Shown: one piece after another, positions 6,655 through 13,170 of the stretch
Numbering within the stretch: position 1 is the stretch's first letter
How the letters are laid out: every line of letters begins with the position of its first letter
Assembly (NCBI GenBank): GCA_015489185.1
Contig: WGAE01000170.1
Location: 1 to 13,220 of the forward strand
Reading direction: 5' to 3'
Origin: Campylobacterales bacterium
GTDB taxonomy: Bacteria; Campylobacterota; Campylobacteria; Campylobacterales; QNZT01
DNA: 13,220 nucleotides
Translations under genes and position numbers: made by a program
Notes under the pieces: model-generated
Told to the model about the DNA's origin: nothing
Database searches by the model: none
Seen by the model: only the letters and a program-made list of their open reading frames with translations

Positions 6655-8366
6655 TCTATTGGATTTTACAAACTAAATGGCGTAAAACAGGTGTCATTTT
6701 GATTGTTCTTGCGGCGCTTGGTGCGTCGGTTATGATGCTTCCCACAAAACTGGTACTTGCAAAGATGTTGCCCGGAAAAAGTGCCAATACCTTTACGATC
6801 TATATTGATCTGCCGACCAACAGTTCTATTCACCAGACGGCAATGGTGGCGGAGTGTGTCGGAAAGCATCTGAAAAAAGAGCGGGAAGTGACCGACATTG
6901 AGACTTATCTGGGGCAGGGGGCACCGCTTGATTATGCGGGGTTGGTGAAAGGAAGCGATTTCAAGCGCATGAAGTATCAGGCGGAGGTTGTTGTCAATCT
7001 GACGGACAAGCATACCAGAGAAGAGCCTTCTTACATGATGGTACACCGTATACGCCCTGAAATACAGCAGGATTGTGAGGCGATGGTCGAAGGGACAAAG
7101 ATCAAGTTTATCGAGATGCCTTCCGGTCCGCCGACACTGGCGACGATTGTGATCGAACTCTACGGAAAAGATGACAAATTGCTGCGTCATACTGCTGCAA
7201 GAATTGCGGATATTTTGAAAAAAACGGATGGGCTGGTCGATGTCGATGTGATGCAGGATACGATCTTTACCAAATATGAACTGGTGCCGGATAAAGAGAA
7301 GATTTTACGCAGTGCGCTCAGTGTCGATCAGGTCAATAATATTTTGTACCTGGCGTTCAAGGGGATGCCGATTGCGGTGAAAAATACCCGAAACCAACAG
7401 GATCAAATTCCGATTTTCGTGCGTCTCAGCGAAAAGTCGCATCGATTCAGGAAAAATTCGAAAGAGGCGCTTGAAGAGAAGCTTGCGTCACTCAAGCTGA
7501 TGAACCGTATGGGGATGATGGTGCCGCTTAAAGAGGTTGTCAACATCACCGCAGTGCCTTCCAGTCCTACGATATTTCGCAAAAATCTGAAAAATATGGT
7601 GACCATCACCGCGGAGTGTGATCTTGTTTCACAAGTCTATCCGTTACTTGATGCCAGAGATAAAATGCTTAAAGAGCTTACCGATGAATTTAATGTCACC
7701 AAGGAACCGGGTATCAGTACCTATATGTTTGATTTACATCTGAAAGATAAACAAACAGGACAAAAGATGCTGTTACGCTGGGACGGTGAGATGAAAGTAA
7801 CGCTCGATACGTTTCGTGACCTGGGAGGGGCTTTTATTGCCGCACTAGTGCTGATGTTTTTGCTGATGGTAGTCTATTATAAATCGTTTGCACTCAGCGG
7901 CATTGTTCTGGCGGGAAGTTTTTTATCGATTATCGGTGTGATTACGGGGCATTGGGTGACCGACAAGATTCAGCTCTACTTTACCGATACGAACTTTTTT
8001 CTGACCGCAACATCTTTGATCGGGTTTATTTCACTGATGGGTATCAGTGCCAGAAGCTCTCTGTTGTTAATTGATTTTTCACGTGCGTTGATTGCCAAAG
8101 GTTTTGACAAGAAAAGAGCGATTGCCGTTGCGACCGCGACACGTGCCAAACCGATTCTGTTGACTGCGGTTGCGATCATTCTGGGAAGTTTATTGCTTGC
8201 AACCGATCCGATATTCGGAGGACTCGGTGTTGCGCTCATTTTTGGAAGTATGGCTGCAACCCTCGTTTCACTCTTTTTTATTCCTGTCTTGATGGATAAT
8301 GCCGGGGCGATGGATTGGCTCAGAGAGGAAGCGTTGAAAAAGGAGAAAAAAGAGAGTAAGCGTTAG
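6642..8366 (+). CDS. RND efflux permease, C-terminal half (TM7-TM12)
   Basis: This 574-residue protein begins just before TM7 (about 17-35) and contains the second porter loop (36-395), then TM8 (396-413), TM9 (417-435), TM10 (455-478), TM11 (503-521) and TM12 (527-550). It is a complete second half of an RND permease. At the position of the AcrB TM10 proton-relay lysine (GLSAKN) the sequence reads GISARSS, so arginine R471 replaces it; some RND subfamilies also carry arginine there. The ATG at 6642 has only a weak GAAAG upstream and overlaps the first half's stop region (ATGGAAAAGATAG), suggesting termination-reinitiation if both are made separately. An in-frame stop at 6627-6629 means this frame cannot extend further upstream. 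The two products may assemble into one pump, or the split may be a one-base frameshift. A partial fusion by ribosomal slippage is less likely. Confidence 0.85.
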   Translation: MEKIVYWILQTKWRKTGVILIVLAALGASVMMLPTKLVLAKMLPGKSANTFTIYIDLPTNSSIHQTAMVAECVGKHLKKEREVTDIETYLGQGAPLDYAGLVKGSDFKRMKYQAEVVVNLTDKHTREEPSYMMVHRIRPEIQQDCEAMVEGTKIKFIEMPSGPPTLATIVIELYGKDDKLLRHTAARIADILKKTDGLVDVDVMQDTIFTKYELVPDKEKILRSALSVDQVNNILYLAFKGMPIAVKNTRNQQDQIPIFVRLSEKSHRFRKNSKEALEEKLASLKLMNRMGMMVPLKEVVNITAVPSSPTIFRKNLKNMVTITAECDLVSQVYPLLDARDKMLKELTDEFNVTKEPGISTYMFDLHLKDKQTGQKMLLRWDGEMKVTLDTFRDLGGAFIAALVLMFLLMVVYYKSFALSGIVLAGSFLSIIGVITGHWVTDKIQLYFTDTNFFLTATSLIGFISLMGISARSSLLLIDFSRALIAKGFDKKRAIAVATATRAKPILLTAVAIILGSLLLATDPIFGGLGVALIFGSMAATLVSLFFIPVLMDNAGAMDWLREEALKKEKKESKR

Positions 8367-8383
8367 CTTCTCTCCTCTTTTTT
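8346..8383. terminator. Bidirectional intrinsic terminator-like hairpin over the convergent stop codons
   Basis: GAGAG (8352-8356), a bulged T, and AAGC (8358-8361) pair with GCTT (8366-8369) and CTCTC (8370-8374) around the loop GTTA. On the plus strand the stem is followed by CTC and T6 (8378-8383). On the minus strand it is followed by U6 from the A run at 8346-8351. It therefore can serve both the permease genes and the adaptor gene, although it lies inside their coding ends. Confidence 0.6.
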
Positions 8384-9250
8384 CACTTTCATAAGAGGCT
8401 CTGTTTTTCTCGGTTCTCTTGCCGGTTTGTGAGCTTTAAGAAATCCCGGCTCTTCGTTGTCGTATTTGATATCGATTTTCGCATACATTCCCGGATAGAT
8501 GGGCATCTCTTCGTCATGACGAAATTTGACGCGGATTGTAAATGTGTGTGCCATCGGATTTGCTCCCGGAACGATCGACTTGATCACACCGGTTGTTGTG
8601 TATTTGATAGAAGGGATTGTGACGGTTACCCGCTGGCGTTTATAGACTTTGAGCAGATCCGATTCAGCAATTTGGGCTTCAATTTCCAGGTGTTTGAGAT
8701 CAACCAGTACCATTGCGAGCATACCCGGAGCGATCAGATCGCCGACTCTAATACGTTTTTCGACGATAATTCCGTCATTTGGTGCTTTGACTTCGAGATA
8801 ATCGGAGATGGTCGCGATCTGTTTAACTTTGAGTGCGGCGTTTTTGACCAGTGCACGTGCCGCCTCGAGTCCCGCCTCGATATTTGCCGCCGTGATATCG
8901 AGATTTTCCAAATCTATCGTAGTATCACTTTTGCCCTTTTTCAGACGAAGCAGCCTCTTTTCACGCTCGATACTCTCCAGCCGTTCACGATACATATCGA
9001 CCATAATCTGTGCCTGTTCGAGTGCCAGATCCGCCTGGTTTTTGAGGATGTCAAACTCCGCAGACTCCAGCTCGAAAAGAGTATCTTCGCGATAAACTTT
9101 ATCGCCGATCTCGAAATTGATACGCTTCACATACCCCATATAGCGTGCACCGATCATCTTCTGGTTATCGGAAACGACGGTTCCGGTGACCGAAAACTGT
9201 GCTGCGTGAAGCAGACCGACAAACATAAGAAGAACCAATAATCGTTTCAT
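8363..9250 (-). CDS. Periplasmic adaptor (membrane fusion) protein of RND efflux system, HlyD/AcrA-like
   Basis: The 295-residue protein starts MKRLLVLLMFVGLLHAAQFS, a Sec signal peptide with likely cleavage after HAA and no lipobox cysteine, so it is a soluble periplasmic adaptor. It continues with the first half of a lipoyl/barrel-sandwich motif (ARYMGYVKRINFEIGDKVYR), a coiled-coil hairpin rich in Glu/Arg/Lys (about residues 60-125), the second lipoyl half (EVKAPNDGIIVEKRIRVGD), and a beta-barrel domain ending at YPGMYAKIDIKY. Such proteins link an RND permease to a TolC-like channel. An ATG at 9277 is in frame, but the one at 9250 has CAGGAG seven bases upstream, and the promoter -10 covers 9277, so I use 9250. 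It is convergent with the permease genes, with stops overlapping by 4 bp, instead of co-transcribed as usual. No outer-membrane channel gene is in the window. Confidence 0.85.
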   Translation of the reverse strand: MKRLLVLLMFVGLLHAAQFSVTGTVVSDNQKMIGARYMGYVKRINFEIGDKVYREDTLFELESAEFDILKNQADLALEQAQIMVDMYRERLESIEREKRLLRLKKGKSDTTIDLENLDITAANIEAGLEAARALVKNAALKVKQIATISDYLEVKAPNDGIIVEKRIRVGDLIAPGMLAMVLVDLKHLEIEAQIAESDLLKVYKRQRVTVTIPSIKYTTTGVIKSIVPGANPMAHTFTIRVKFRHDEEMPIYPGMYAKIDIKYDNEEPGFLKAHKPAREPRKTEPLMKVKKEERS

Positions 9251-9277
9251 AAACGCACTCCTGAGAAAATAAAACAA

Positions 9278-9286
9278 ATTATAACA
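9278..9286 (-). promoter_or_regulatory. Extended -10 of the adaptor gene
   Basis: TGTTATAAT on the minus strand matches TGnTATAAT. It gives a start near 9271 and a leader of about 20 nt carrying CAGGAG. A small ACATA/TATGT stem (9284-9297) next to it might weakly terminate transcription coming from pyrC. Confidence 0.6.
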
Positions 9287-9327
9287 TATTTTTATGTAAA
9301 TATTTTCTGTGGAAGTGTCGTTGTACT

Positions 9328-10335
9328 TTACGAAACGTCTGCAATGCGCCAGGGCAGGGTTTCACCGGCGAACATTGGTATGACGGAACCGTACTTTTCG
9401 GGTACTGTAAACGGCTCTTTTATCAGAATAACCTCTTTTTCAGGTGGTGTAATTCCGTAGATACGTTGTGCGTTGTCACTGATAAACGGTTGTAAATTGT
9501 CGAGTTTATCGTGTGCTTCAAAAAGCTGTGCCAGTGCCTGGAGTGCGATCGGTGCGGTGAAGACCCCCGCGGCACAACCGCAGCTCTCTTTTGCATGCTG
9601 AGGGTGTGGGGCGGAATCTGAGCCGAACATCACTTTTGGGTGTGCTGAAAGGGCGACATCGAGCAGCGCCGCTTTATCTTCGGGACGTTTGGCGATCGGT
9701 TTGCAAAAAAGGTGTGGATTGAGCAAACCGCCCGCAACATCGTCAAGCGTGATGAGAAGATGGTGGAGCGTAATAGTGGCGTAGAGATTATCGTAGCGTT
9801 TGAGTGCCTCGACACTCTCTTTTGTTGTAATATGCTCCATCACGATTTTAAGCTCCGGGAAACGCGTTGCCAGGGTTTCATAGACGGGTACGAACTCTTT
9901 CTCCCTGTCCATTACAAAGCCGTCGGTTTCACCGTGAACAAGCAGAGGAATACCTAAATCACTCATTGCCGTGAGTACCGGAGCAAGTTGTTCACTGTCG
10001 ATCGAGGAGACACCGTCTTGTGAATTGGTCGTGATACCTGCGGGATAAAGCTTGATTGCGCTGATATGTTCGCGTGCACGCTCCAAAAAAGCATAATCGT
10101 AATCCGCTTTGAAAAAGAGAGTCATTAACGGTTCGAATGTTTCATCTGCGGTAGCTTCAAGGATACGTGCTTTATACTCCTCAACCATTTGTAATGTTGT
10201 GACCGGAGGTACAAGATTTGGCATAATGATTGCCGCGGCAAACGGGTGCGCGGAGAGCGGTGCGACCGTTTTGAGCATTTCATGATCGCGCAGATGGAGA
10301 TGCATATCCATCGGACTGTTGAGTGTCAGTTGCAT
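9328..10335 (-). CDS. pyrC: Dihydroorotase, type II (PyrC)
   Basis: This 335-residue enzyme catalyses the reversible cyclisation of N-carbamoyl-aspartate to dihydroorotate, the third step of de novo pyrimidine synthesis, in the cytoplasm. All expected active-site residues are visible: metal ligands H12 and H14 with R16 in MHLHLRD, the carbamylated bridging lysine K95 in IKLYPAG, H134 in LLVHGET, H168 in VMEHIT, and the catalytic aspartate D240 in FGSDSAPH. Length and motifs match the E. coli-type enzyme, not the longer type I. The ATG at 10335 has AAGGGG (10340-10345) four bases upstream, and that Shine-Dalgarno lies in the right arm of a leader hairpin. The gene follows the phosphomutase gene after 41 bp and has its own -10 in that gap, so it may be both in an operon and separately controlled. 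Confidence 0.95.
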   Translation of the reverse strand: MQLTLNSPMDMHLHLRDHEMLKTVAPLSAHPFAAAIIMPNLVPPVTTLQMVEEYKARILEATADETFEPLMTLFFKADYDYAFLERAREHISAIKLYPAGITTNSQDGVSSIDSEQLAPVLTAMSDLGIPLLVHGETDGFVMDREKEFVPVYETLATRFPELKIVMEHITTKESVEALKRYDNLYATITLHHLLITLDDVAGGLLNPHLFCKPIAKRPEDKAALLDVALSAHPKVMFGSDSAPHPQHAKESCGCAAGVFTAPIALQALAQLFEAHDKLDNLQPFISDNAQRIYGITPPEKEVILIKEPFTVPEKYGSVIPMFAGETLPWRIADVS

Positions 10336-10359
10336 AATACCCCTTTTTTAAGGAGTATT
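10336..10359 (-). promoter_or_regulatory. pyrC leader hairpin that can mask the Shine-Dalgarno
   Basis: On the pyrC strand AATACTCCTT (10359-10350) pairs with AAGGGGTATT (10345-10336) around a loop of four A. All ten positions pair, with one G-U. The right arm contains the pyrC ribosome binding site and ends one base before the ATG. Read on the other strand the U-G becomes a C-A mismatch, so the fold suits pyrC mRNA. No U-tract follows, so it is not a normal terminator. Confidence 0.6.
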
Positions 10360-10362
10360 ATA
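10357..10362 (-). promoter_or_regulatory. Candidate -10 box of pyrC
   Basis: A perfect TATAAT on the minus strand overlaps the upstream edge of the hairpin's left arm. Starts would fall within CTCCTTA (10355-10349), so the precise first nucleotide would decide whether the hairpin can form. No -35 or TG extension is seen. Confidence 0.45.
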
Positions 10363-10376
10363 GCGTGTTTTGGGTT

Positions 10377-11744
10377 TTAGAGTGCGTTTTTAGCCTCTTG
10401 AATCAGTTCGTTGATTTTGGTTTCGTATAGTTTTGCAAGTGTTTCGTCGGTCGATTCGAACCTGGTGACAAGGACGGGCGTGGTATTGGAGGCGCGAACG
10501 AGTCCCCATCCTTGATCGAATACGATACGTACACCGTCTACGGTGATGATCTCTTTGATATTCGGGAAATCGGCGGGAGGGTTTTCCAGCATCGTTTTGA
10601 TTTTGTCGATCAGCGGGAATTTCTCCTCTTCCGTTACTTCTACCTTGATCTCTTCGGTCGAATAGGTTTTGGGCAGGGCATTTAGCTCTGTATCGAGGTC
10701 CATACCTTCATGAAGCAGTTCCAAAACGCGGAATGTCGTATAGATGGCATCGTCGTAACCGAAATAGCGGTCGTTAAAAAAGATGTGACCGCTCACTTCC
10801 GCCGCCAGATCGGCATCGGTCTCTTTGATTTTTACTTTCAGGTTGGAGTGACCGGTTTTGTACATGATCGCTTTGCCCGAACGGTTGATCAGATCGTACA
10901 TCACCTGTGAACACTTCACTTCGCCGATGATTGTCGGATTTTCCATCGTTTTGGCAAACAGGATCGCCAGTTCATCCCCTTTGATATTGTGTTTTGGTGT
11001 CAAGACGGCAATACGGTCCGCATCCCCGTCATACGCAAAACCGATATCAAACCCCTCTTGCATCTTGTTTTTGATGTCTGTCAGGTTTTTTTCGACGGAA
11101 GGATCAGGATGGTGATTGGGGAATGTGCCGTCAGGGTTACAGTACATTCCTTCATAGTTGAGATTCAGGTTGTCGAATATGTCAGTTAATACGACCCCCG
11201 CTACGCCGTTACCGCAGTCAAGTACGATTTTTTGTCGCATACCGCTAAGGTGAGAGAAGGCGTCGGTTATGTAATCGATATATTTCCCTTTTGCGTCAAT
11301 ATATGTCGCTTCGGTGTTGTCCTCTATGACGGGCGACTCTTTGGTCATGACCTCTTTGCCGAGGGCATAAATTGCGTCGCCGAAGAAGGGTTGTTTATCG
11401 ACCGTGATTTTAAAACCGTTGTATTCGGGCGGATTGTGGCTGCCGGTGATCATCACGGAAGCGGAAGGGGTAATGCCGTCGAAAGATTGATAATTGGCAA
11501 AATAGTTGACGGGAGTGGCGACCAGTCCCATCGTCAGCACTTTGAGTCCCGCTTTATTGAAACCGCTCACCAGCCAGTCGTGCAGGATGGGCGAGTGGGT
11601 TCTCGCATCGTAGCCGATTGCGACATATTCACCCTTTTCTTTGATTTTTTCCCCGAGGAAATAGCCGATTTTCTTGACACTCTCTTCATGAAGTTCTTTT
11701 TCAAAGATACCGCGAATATCATATTCACGAAAGATATTTTCCAC
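10377..11744 (-). CDS. manB: Phosphomannomutase/phosphoglucomutase (alpha-D-phosphohexomutase family)
   Basis: This 455-residue enzyme interconverts hexose 1- and 6-phosphates through a phosphoserine, supplying mannose-1-P and/or glucose-1-P for surface polysaccharide. The four family elements are in order: catalytic S102 in MITGSHNPPEYNG, the Mg-binding loop YDGDADR (D239, D241, D243), the sugar-binding loop EVSGH (316-320), and the phosphate-binding loop RASNTTP (417-423). N-terminal FREYDIRG is also typical of the bifunctional PMM/PGM (AlgC-like) group, at normal length. The start is GTG at 11744, preceded by AAGGAG (11751-11756) with six bases of spacing. It follows the cyclophilin gene by 29 bp, so the two are probably co-transcribed. 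Preference for mannose or glucose cannot be read from the motifs. Confidence 0.9.
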   Translation of the reverse strand: MENIFREYDIRGIFEKELHEESVKKIGYFLGEKIKEKGEYVAIGYDARTHSPILHDWLVSGFNKAGLKVLTMGLVATPVNYFANYQSFDGITPSASVMITGSHNPPEYNGFKITVDKQPFFGDAIYALGKEVMTKESPVIEDNTEATYIDAKGKYIDYITDAFSHLSGMRQKIVLDCGNGVAGVVLTDIFDNLNLNYEGMYCNPDGTFPNHHPDPSVEKNLTDIKNKMQEGFDIGFAYDGDADRIAVLTPKHNIKGDELAILFAKTMENPTIIGEVKCSQVMYDLINRSGKAIMYKTGHSNLKVKIKETDADLAAEVSGHIFFNDRYFGYDDAIYTTFRVLELLHEGMDLDTELNALPKTYSTEEIKVEVTEEEKFPLIDKIKTMLENPPADFPNIKEIITVDGVRIVFDQGWGLVRASNTTPVLVTRFESTDETLAKLYETKINELIQEAKNAL

Positions 11745-11773
11745 CGCTGACTCCTTTTCCGATATATTCGATT

Positions 11774-12340
11774 TTATTTGGTTACGTTTTTGTCAGCAGA
11801 TTTCGTACCGTCCTGGGCATCGATGATCGTGACCGATTTGATGATTTGTTTTTCAAGCGGTCTGTCCATTGCGCCGGTCGGGGTGAATTCGATCTTTTTG
11901 ACAACATCGAACCCTTTGATCACTCTGCCGAAAATAGTGTAGCCGCCGTTTAGCCACGGTGTCGGTGCTACGGTGATGAAAAACTGGCTTCCGTTGGTAT
12001 TTGGACCACGGTTTGCCATCGCGAGAATACCGGGTTTGTCAAAAATGACGTTGGGTTTGTATTCGTTTTCAAACTCTTTTCCCCAGATTGACGTGCCGCC
12101 GCGTCCGGTTCCGGTCGGATCACCTCCCTGAATCATAAAGCCCTTGATCACACGGTGAAAAATGGTATTGTCATAATATCCCTTTTTAGCCAGACCGATG
12201 AAGTTCTCCACCGCTTTTGGGGCGATATCTTTGTACAGTTCAAGTGTGATATCTCCTCTATTGGTATGTAAAACGGCGACTGGATTTCCGGCAAAAAGCA
12301 GTGCAGACCATAACAGCAGTAGTGTAAATATTTGTTTCAT
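11774..12340 (-). CDS. Exported cyclophilin-type peptidyl-prolyl cis-trans isomerase
   Basis: This 188-residue protein has a Sec signal peptide (MKQIFTLLLLWSALLFAG) followed by a compact bacterial cyclophilin domain, so it is a predicted periplasmic folding catalyst for proline-containing proteins. Active-site elements are FHRVIKGFMIQGGDP (R63, F68, Q71), the ANRGPNTNGSQFFIT loop (109-123) and PWLNGGYTIFGRV (W129). The CypA histidine in the last element is a tyrosine here (Y134), common in bacterial cyclophilins and linked to lower cyclosporin sensitivity. The Shine-Dalgarno AAAGGAA (12348-12354) has seven bases of spacing. A 16-bp palindrome spans the start codon. It is first in a minus-strand run with the phosphomutase and pyrC; I see no strong promoter box in 12355-12400. 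Confidence 0.92.
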   Translation of the reverse strand: MKQIFTLLLLWSALLFAGNPVAVLHTNRGDITLELYKDIAPKAVENFIGLAKKGYYDNTIFHRVIKGFMIQGGDPTGTGRGGTSIWGKEFENEYKPNVIFDKPGILAMANRGPNTNGSQFFITVAPTPWLNGGYTIFGRVIKGFDVVKKIEFTPTGAMDRPLEKQIIKSVTIIDAQDGTKSADKNVTK

Positions 12341-12347
12341 GAAACAA
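12332..12347. repeat. 16-bp palindrome spanning the cyclophilin start codon
   Basis: TTGTTTCATGAAACAA is a perfect palindrome with the ATG at its centre. In mRNA it could form a weak six-pair stem with a CAUG loop, placing the start codon in the loop. As DNA it could be a protein site. Part of the symmetry comes from the common ATGAAACAA gene start, so chance is possible. Confidence 0.5.
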
Positions 12348-12401
12348 TTCCTTTGTAGATGAAGTTTGTTAAAAATAGCCTAACATGAAGGAGATAAGAG
12401 A

Positions 12402-12431
12402 GGGATAAGGAGTGTAGTTATACCTTATCCC
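12402..12431 (-). terminator. Terminator-like hairpin after the response regulator gene
   Basis: GGGATAAGG (12402-12410) and CCTTATCCC (12423-12431) form a perfect 9-bp stem with a 12-nt loop, starting 11 bp beyond the response regulator stop. On the minus strand it is followed by UCUCUUAUCU, a poor U-tract, so it is a weak intrinsic terminator or a 3' stabilising stem. It separates the regulator from the cyclophilin gene. Confidence 0.55.
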
Positions 12432-12442
12432 CGCGGATTGTT

Positions 12443-13096
12443 CTATTTAATGAGGTCCTGACGTTTAAATTTATAGACTTTGTTCTTGATTTTTTCCAGA
12501 ATACCCGCACCGATGAGCTGTTTGAACATATTGACGACGGTAGGTTTACTGACATCGAGTGCCTCCATGATATCCTGATAAGAGCCGTGGAAGATATTCT
12601 CTTCATCGAGATTGTCGATGATAAATTTGAGAATTTCGATCTTTTTACCGCCGACGAGTGCAGCGAGTGAATCGACGACATGCGCACAGCCTTCGATCTC
12701 TTTTTTCTGGATGATCGGGAGCATAACGGTGTAGATGGAGTTGATCAGATCTTTGATATTGATCGGTTTGATAATATAACCGTCGACTTTGAGGTTAATC
12801 GCATCGATCAGATATTCGGTATCGGTATGGGCGGTTGTGATGATACACGGTATCTGTCTGTCATGCTCTTTTTTAAGCTTTTTGATCATTTCAATACCGT
12901 TCATCACCGGCATATTGATATCGGCGACGATGATATCGATGTTTTTGTTCAGAGCGATCTCCAGCCCCTCTTCACCGTTGGATGCCGTATGAACGGTTTT
13001 GACAAAGTCGTCCAGAATCAACTTTGTCTGGTTCATGACATCCGCATCATCCTCCACATAGAGCAACTCCAGGTTTTTCAGGCTGTTCAAATCCAC
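12443..13096 (-). CDS. Response regulator with receiver domain and C-terminal winged-helix DNA-binding domain
   Basis: This 217-residue protein begins with a CheY-like receiver domain (about 8-125). Acidic residues E15/D16/D17 lie in LLYVEDDADV, the phospho-acceptor D59 in IIVADINMPVMNG, then the TTAH switch and the conserved lysine in GYIIKPI. A linker (125-150) leads to a C-terminal winged helix (about 150-215) with SYQDIMEALDVSKPTVVNMFKQL and a wing IKNKVYKF. This resembles RepL-type or MarR/ArsR-like winged helices more than OmpR, NarL or Fis domains. It is a probable cytoplasmic transcription regulator acting on an unknown signal. No histidine kinase gene is adjacent within the window. 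The start is GTG at 13096 with AGAGGAG (13103-13109) six bases upstream. A terminator-like hairpin follows, so it is likely transcribed alone or as the last gene of a unit. Confidence 0.85.
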   Translation of the reverse strand: MDLNSLKNLELLYVEDDADVMNQTKLILDDFVKTVHTASNGEEGLEIALNKNIDIIVADINMPVMNGIEMIKKLKKEHDRQIPCIITTAHTDTEYLIDAINLKVDGYIIKPINIKDLINSIYTVMLPIIQKKEIEGCAHVVDSLAALVGGKKIEILKFIIDNLDEENIFHGSYQDIMEALDVSKPTVVNMFKQLIGAGILEKIKNKVYKFKRQDLIK

Positions 13097-13129
13097 AATC
13101 CACTCCTCTTTTTGAATATTTCAAATTAA

Positions 13130-13145
13130 TTTATACACTATATCA
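13130..13145 (-). promoter_or_regulatory. Candidate promoter -10 region of the response regulator
   Basis: On the minus strand TGATATAGT (13137-13145) matches TGnTATAAT except for one base. An overlapping TATAAA (13130-13135) is an alternative. The start would be 25-40 bp before the GTG. Upstream DNA is A/T-rich without a -35. Confidence 0.4.
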
Positions 13146-13149
13146 AATC

Positions 13150-13170
13150 ATTTATTATTTTTTAATAAAT
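13150..13170. repeat. A/T-rich inverted repeat upstream of the response regulator
   Basis: ATTTATTA (13150-13157) and TAATAAAT (13163-13170) are perfect arms around five T. They lie just upstream of the regulator's -10. This could be an autoregulatory site or an UP-like A/T element. A TATAAT at 13194-13199 on the plus strand may drive a divergent gene beyond the right edge. Confidence 0.35.

Noticed and set aside
8429..9241. 270-residue plus-strand open frame opposite the adaptor gene
   Set aside because: The minus strand has a signal peptide, lipoyl halves and promoter; the plus frame is low-complexity Asp/Phe/Cys-rich shadow translation.
9251..9277. Nine-residue N-terminal extension of the adaptor protein
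   Set aside because: The 9277 ATG overlaps the -10 box. The inner ATG has CAGGAG at ideal spacing and begins a canonical signal peptide.
10336..10359. Intrinsic terminator for the phosphomutase gene
   Set aside because: The hairpin lacks a following U-tract and abuts the pyrC ATG; a leader structure fits better.
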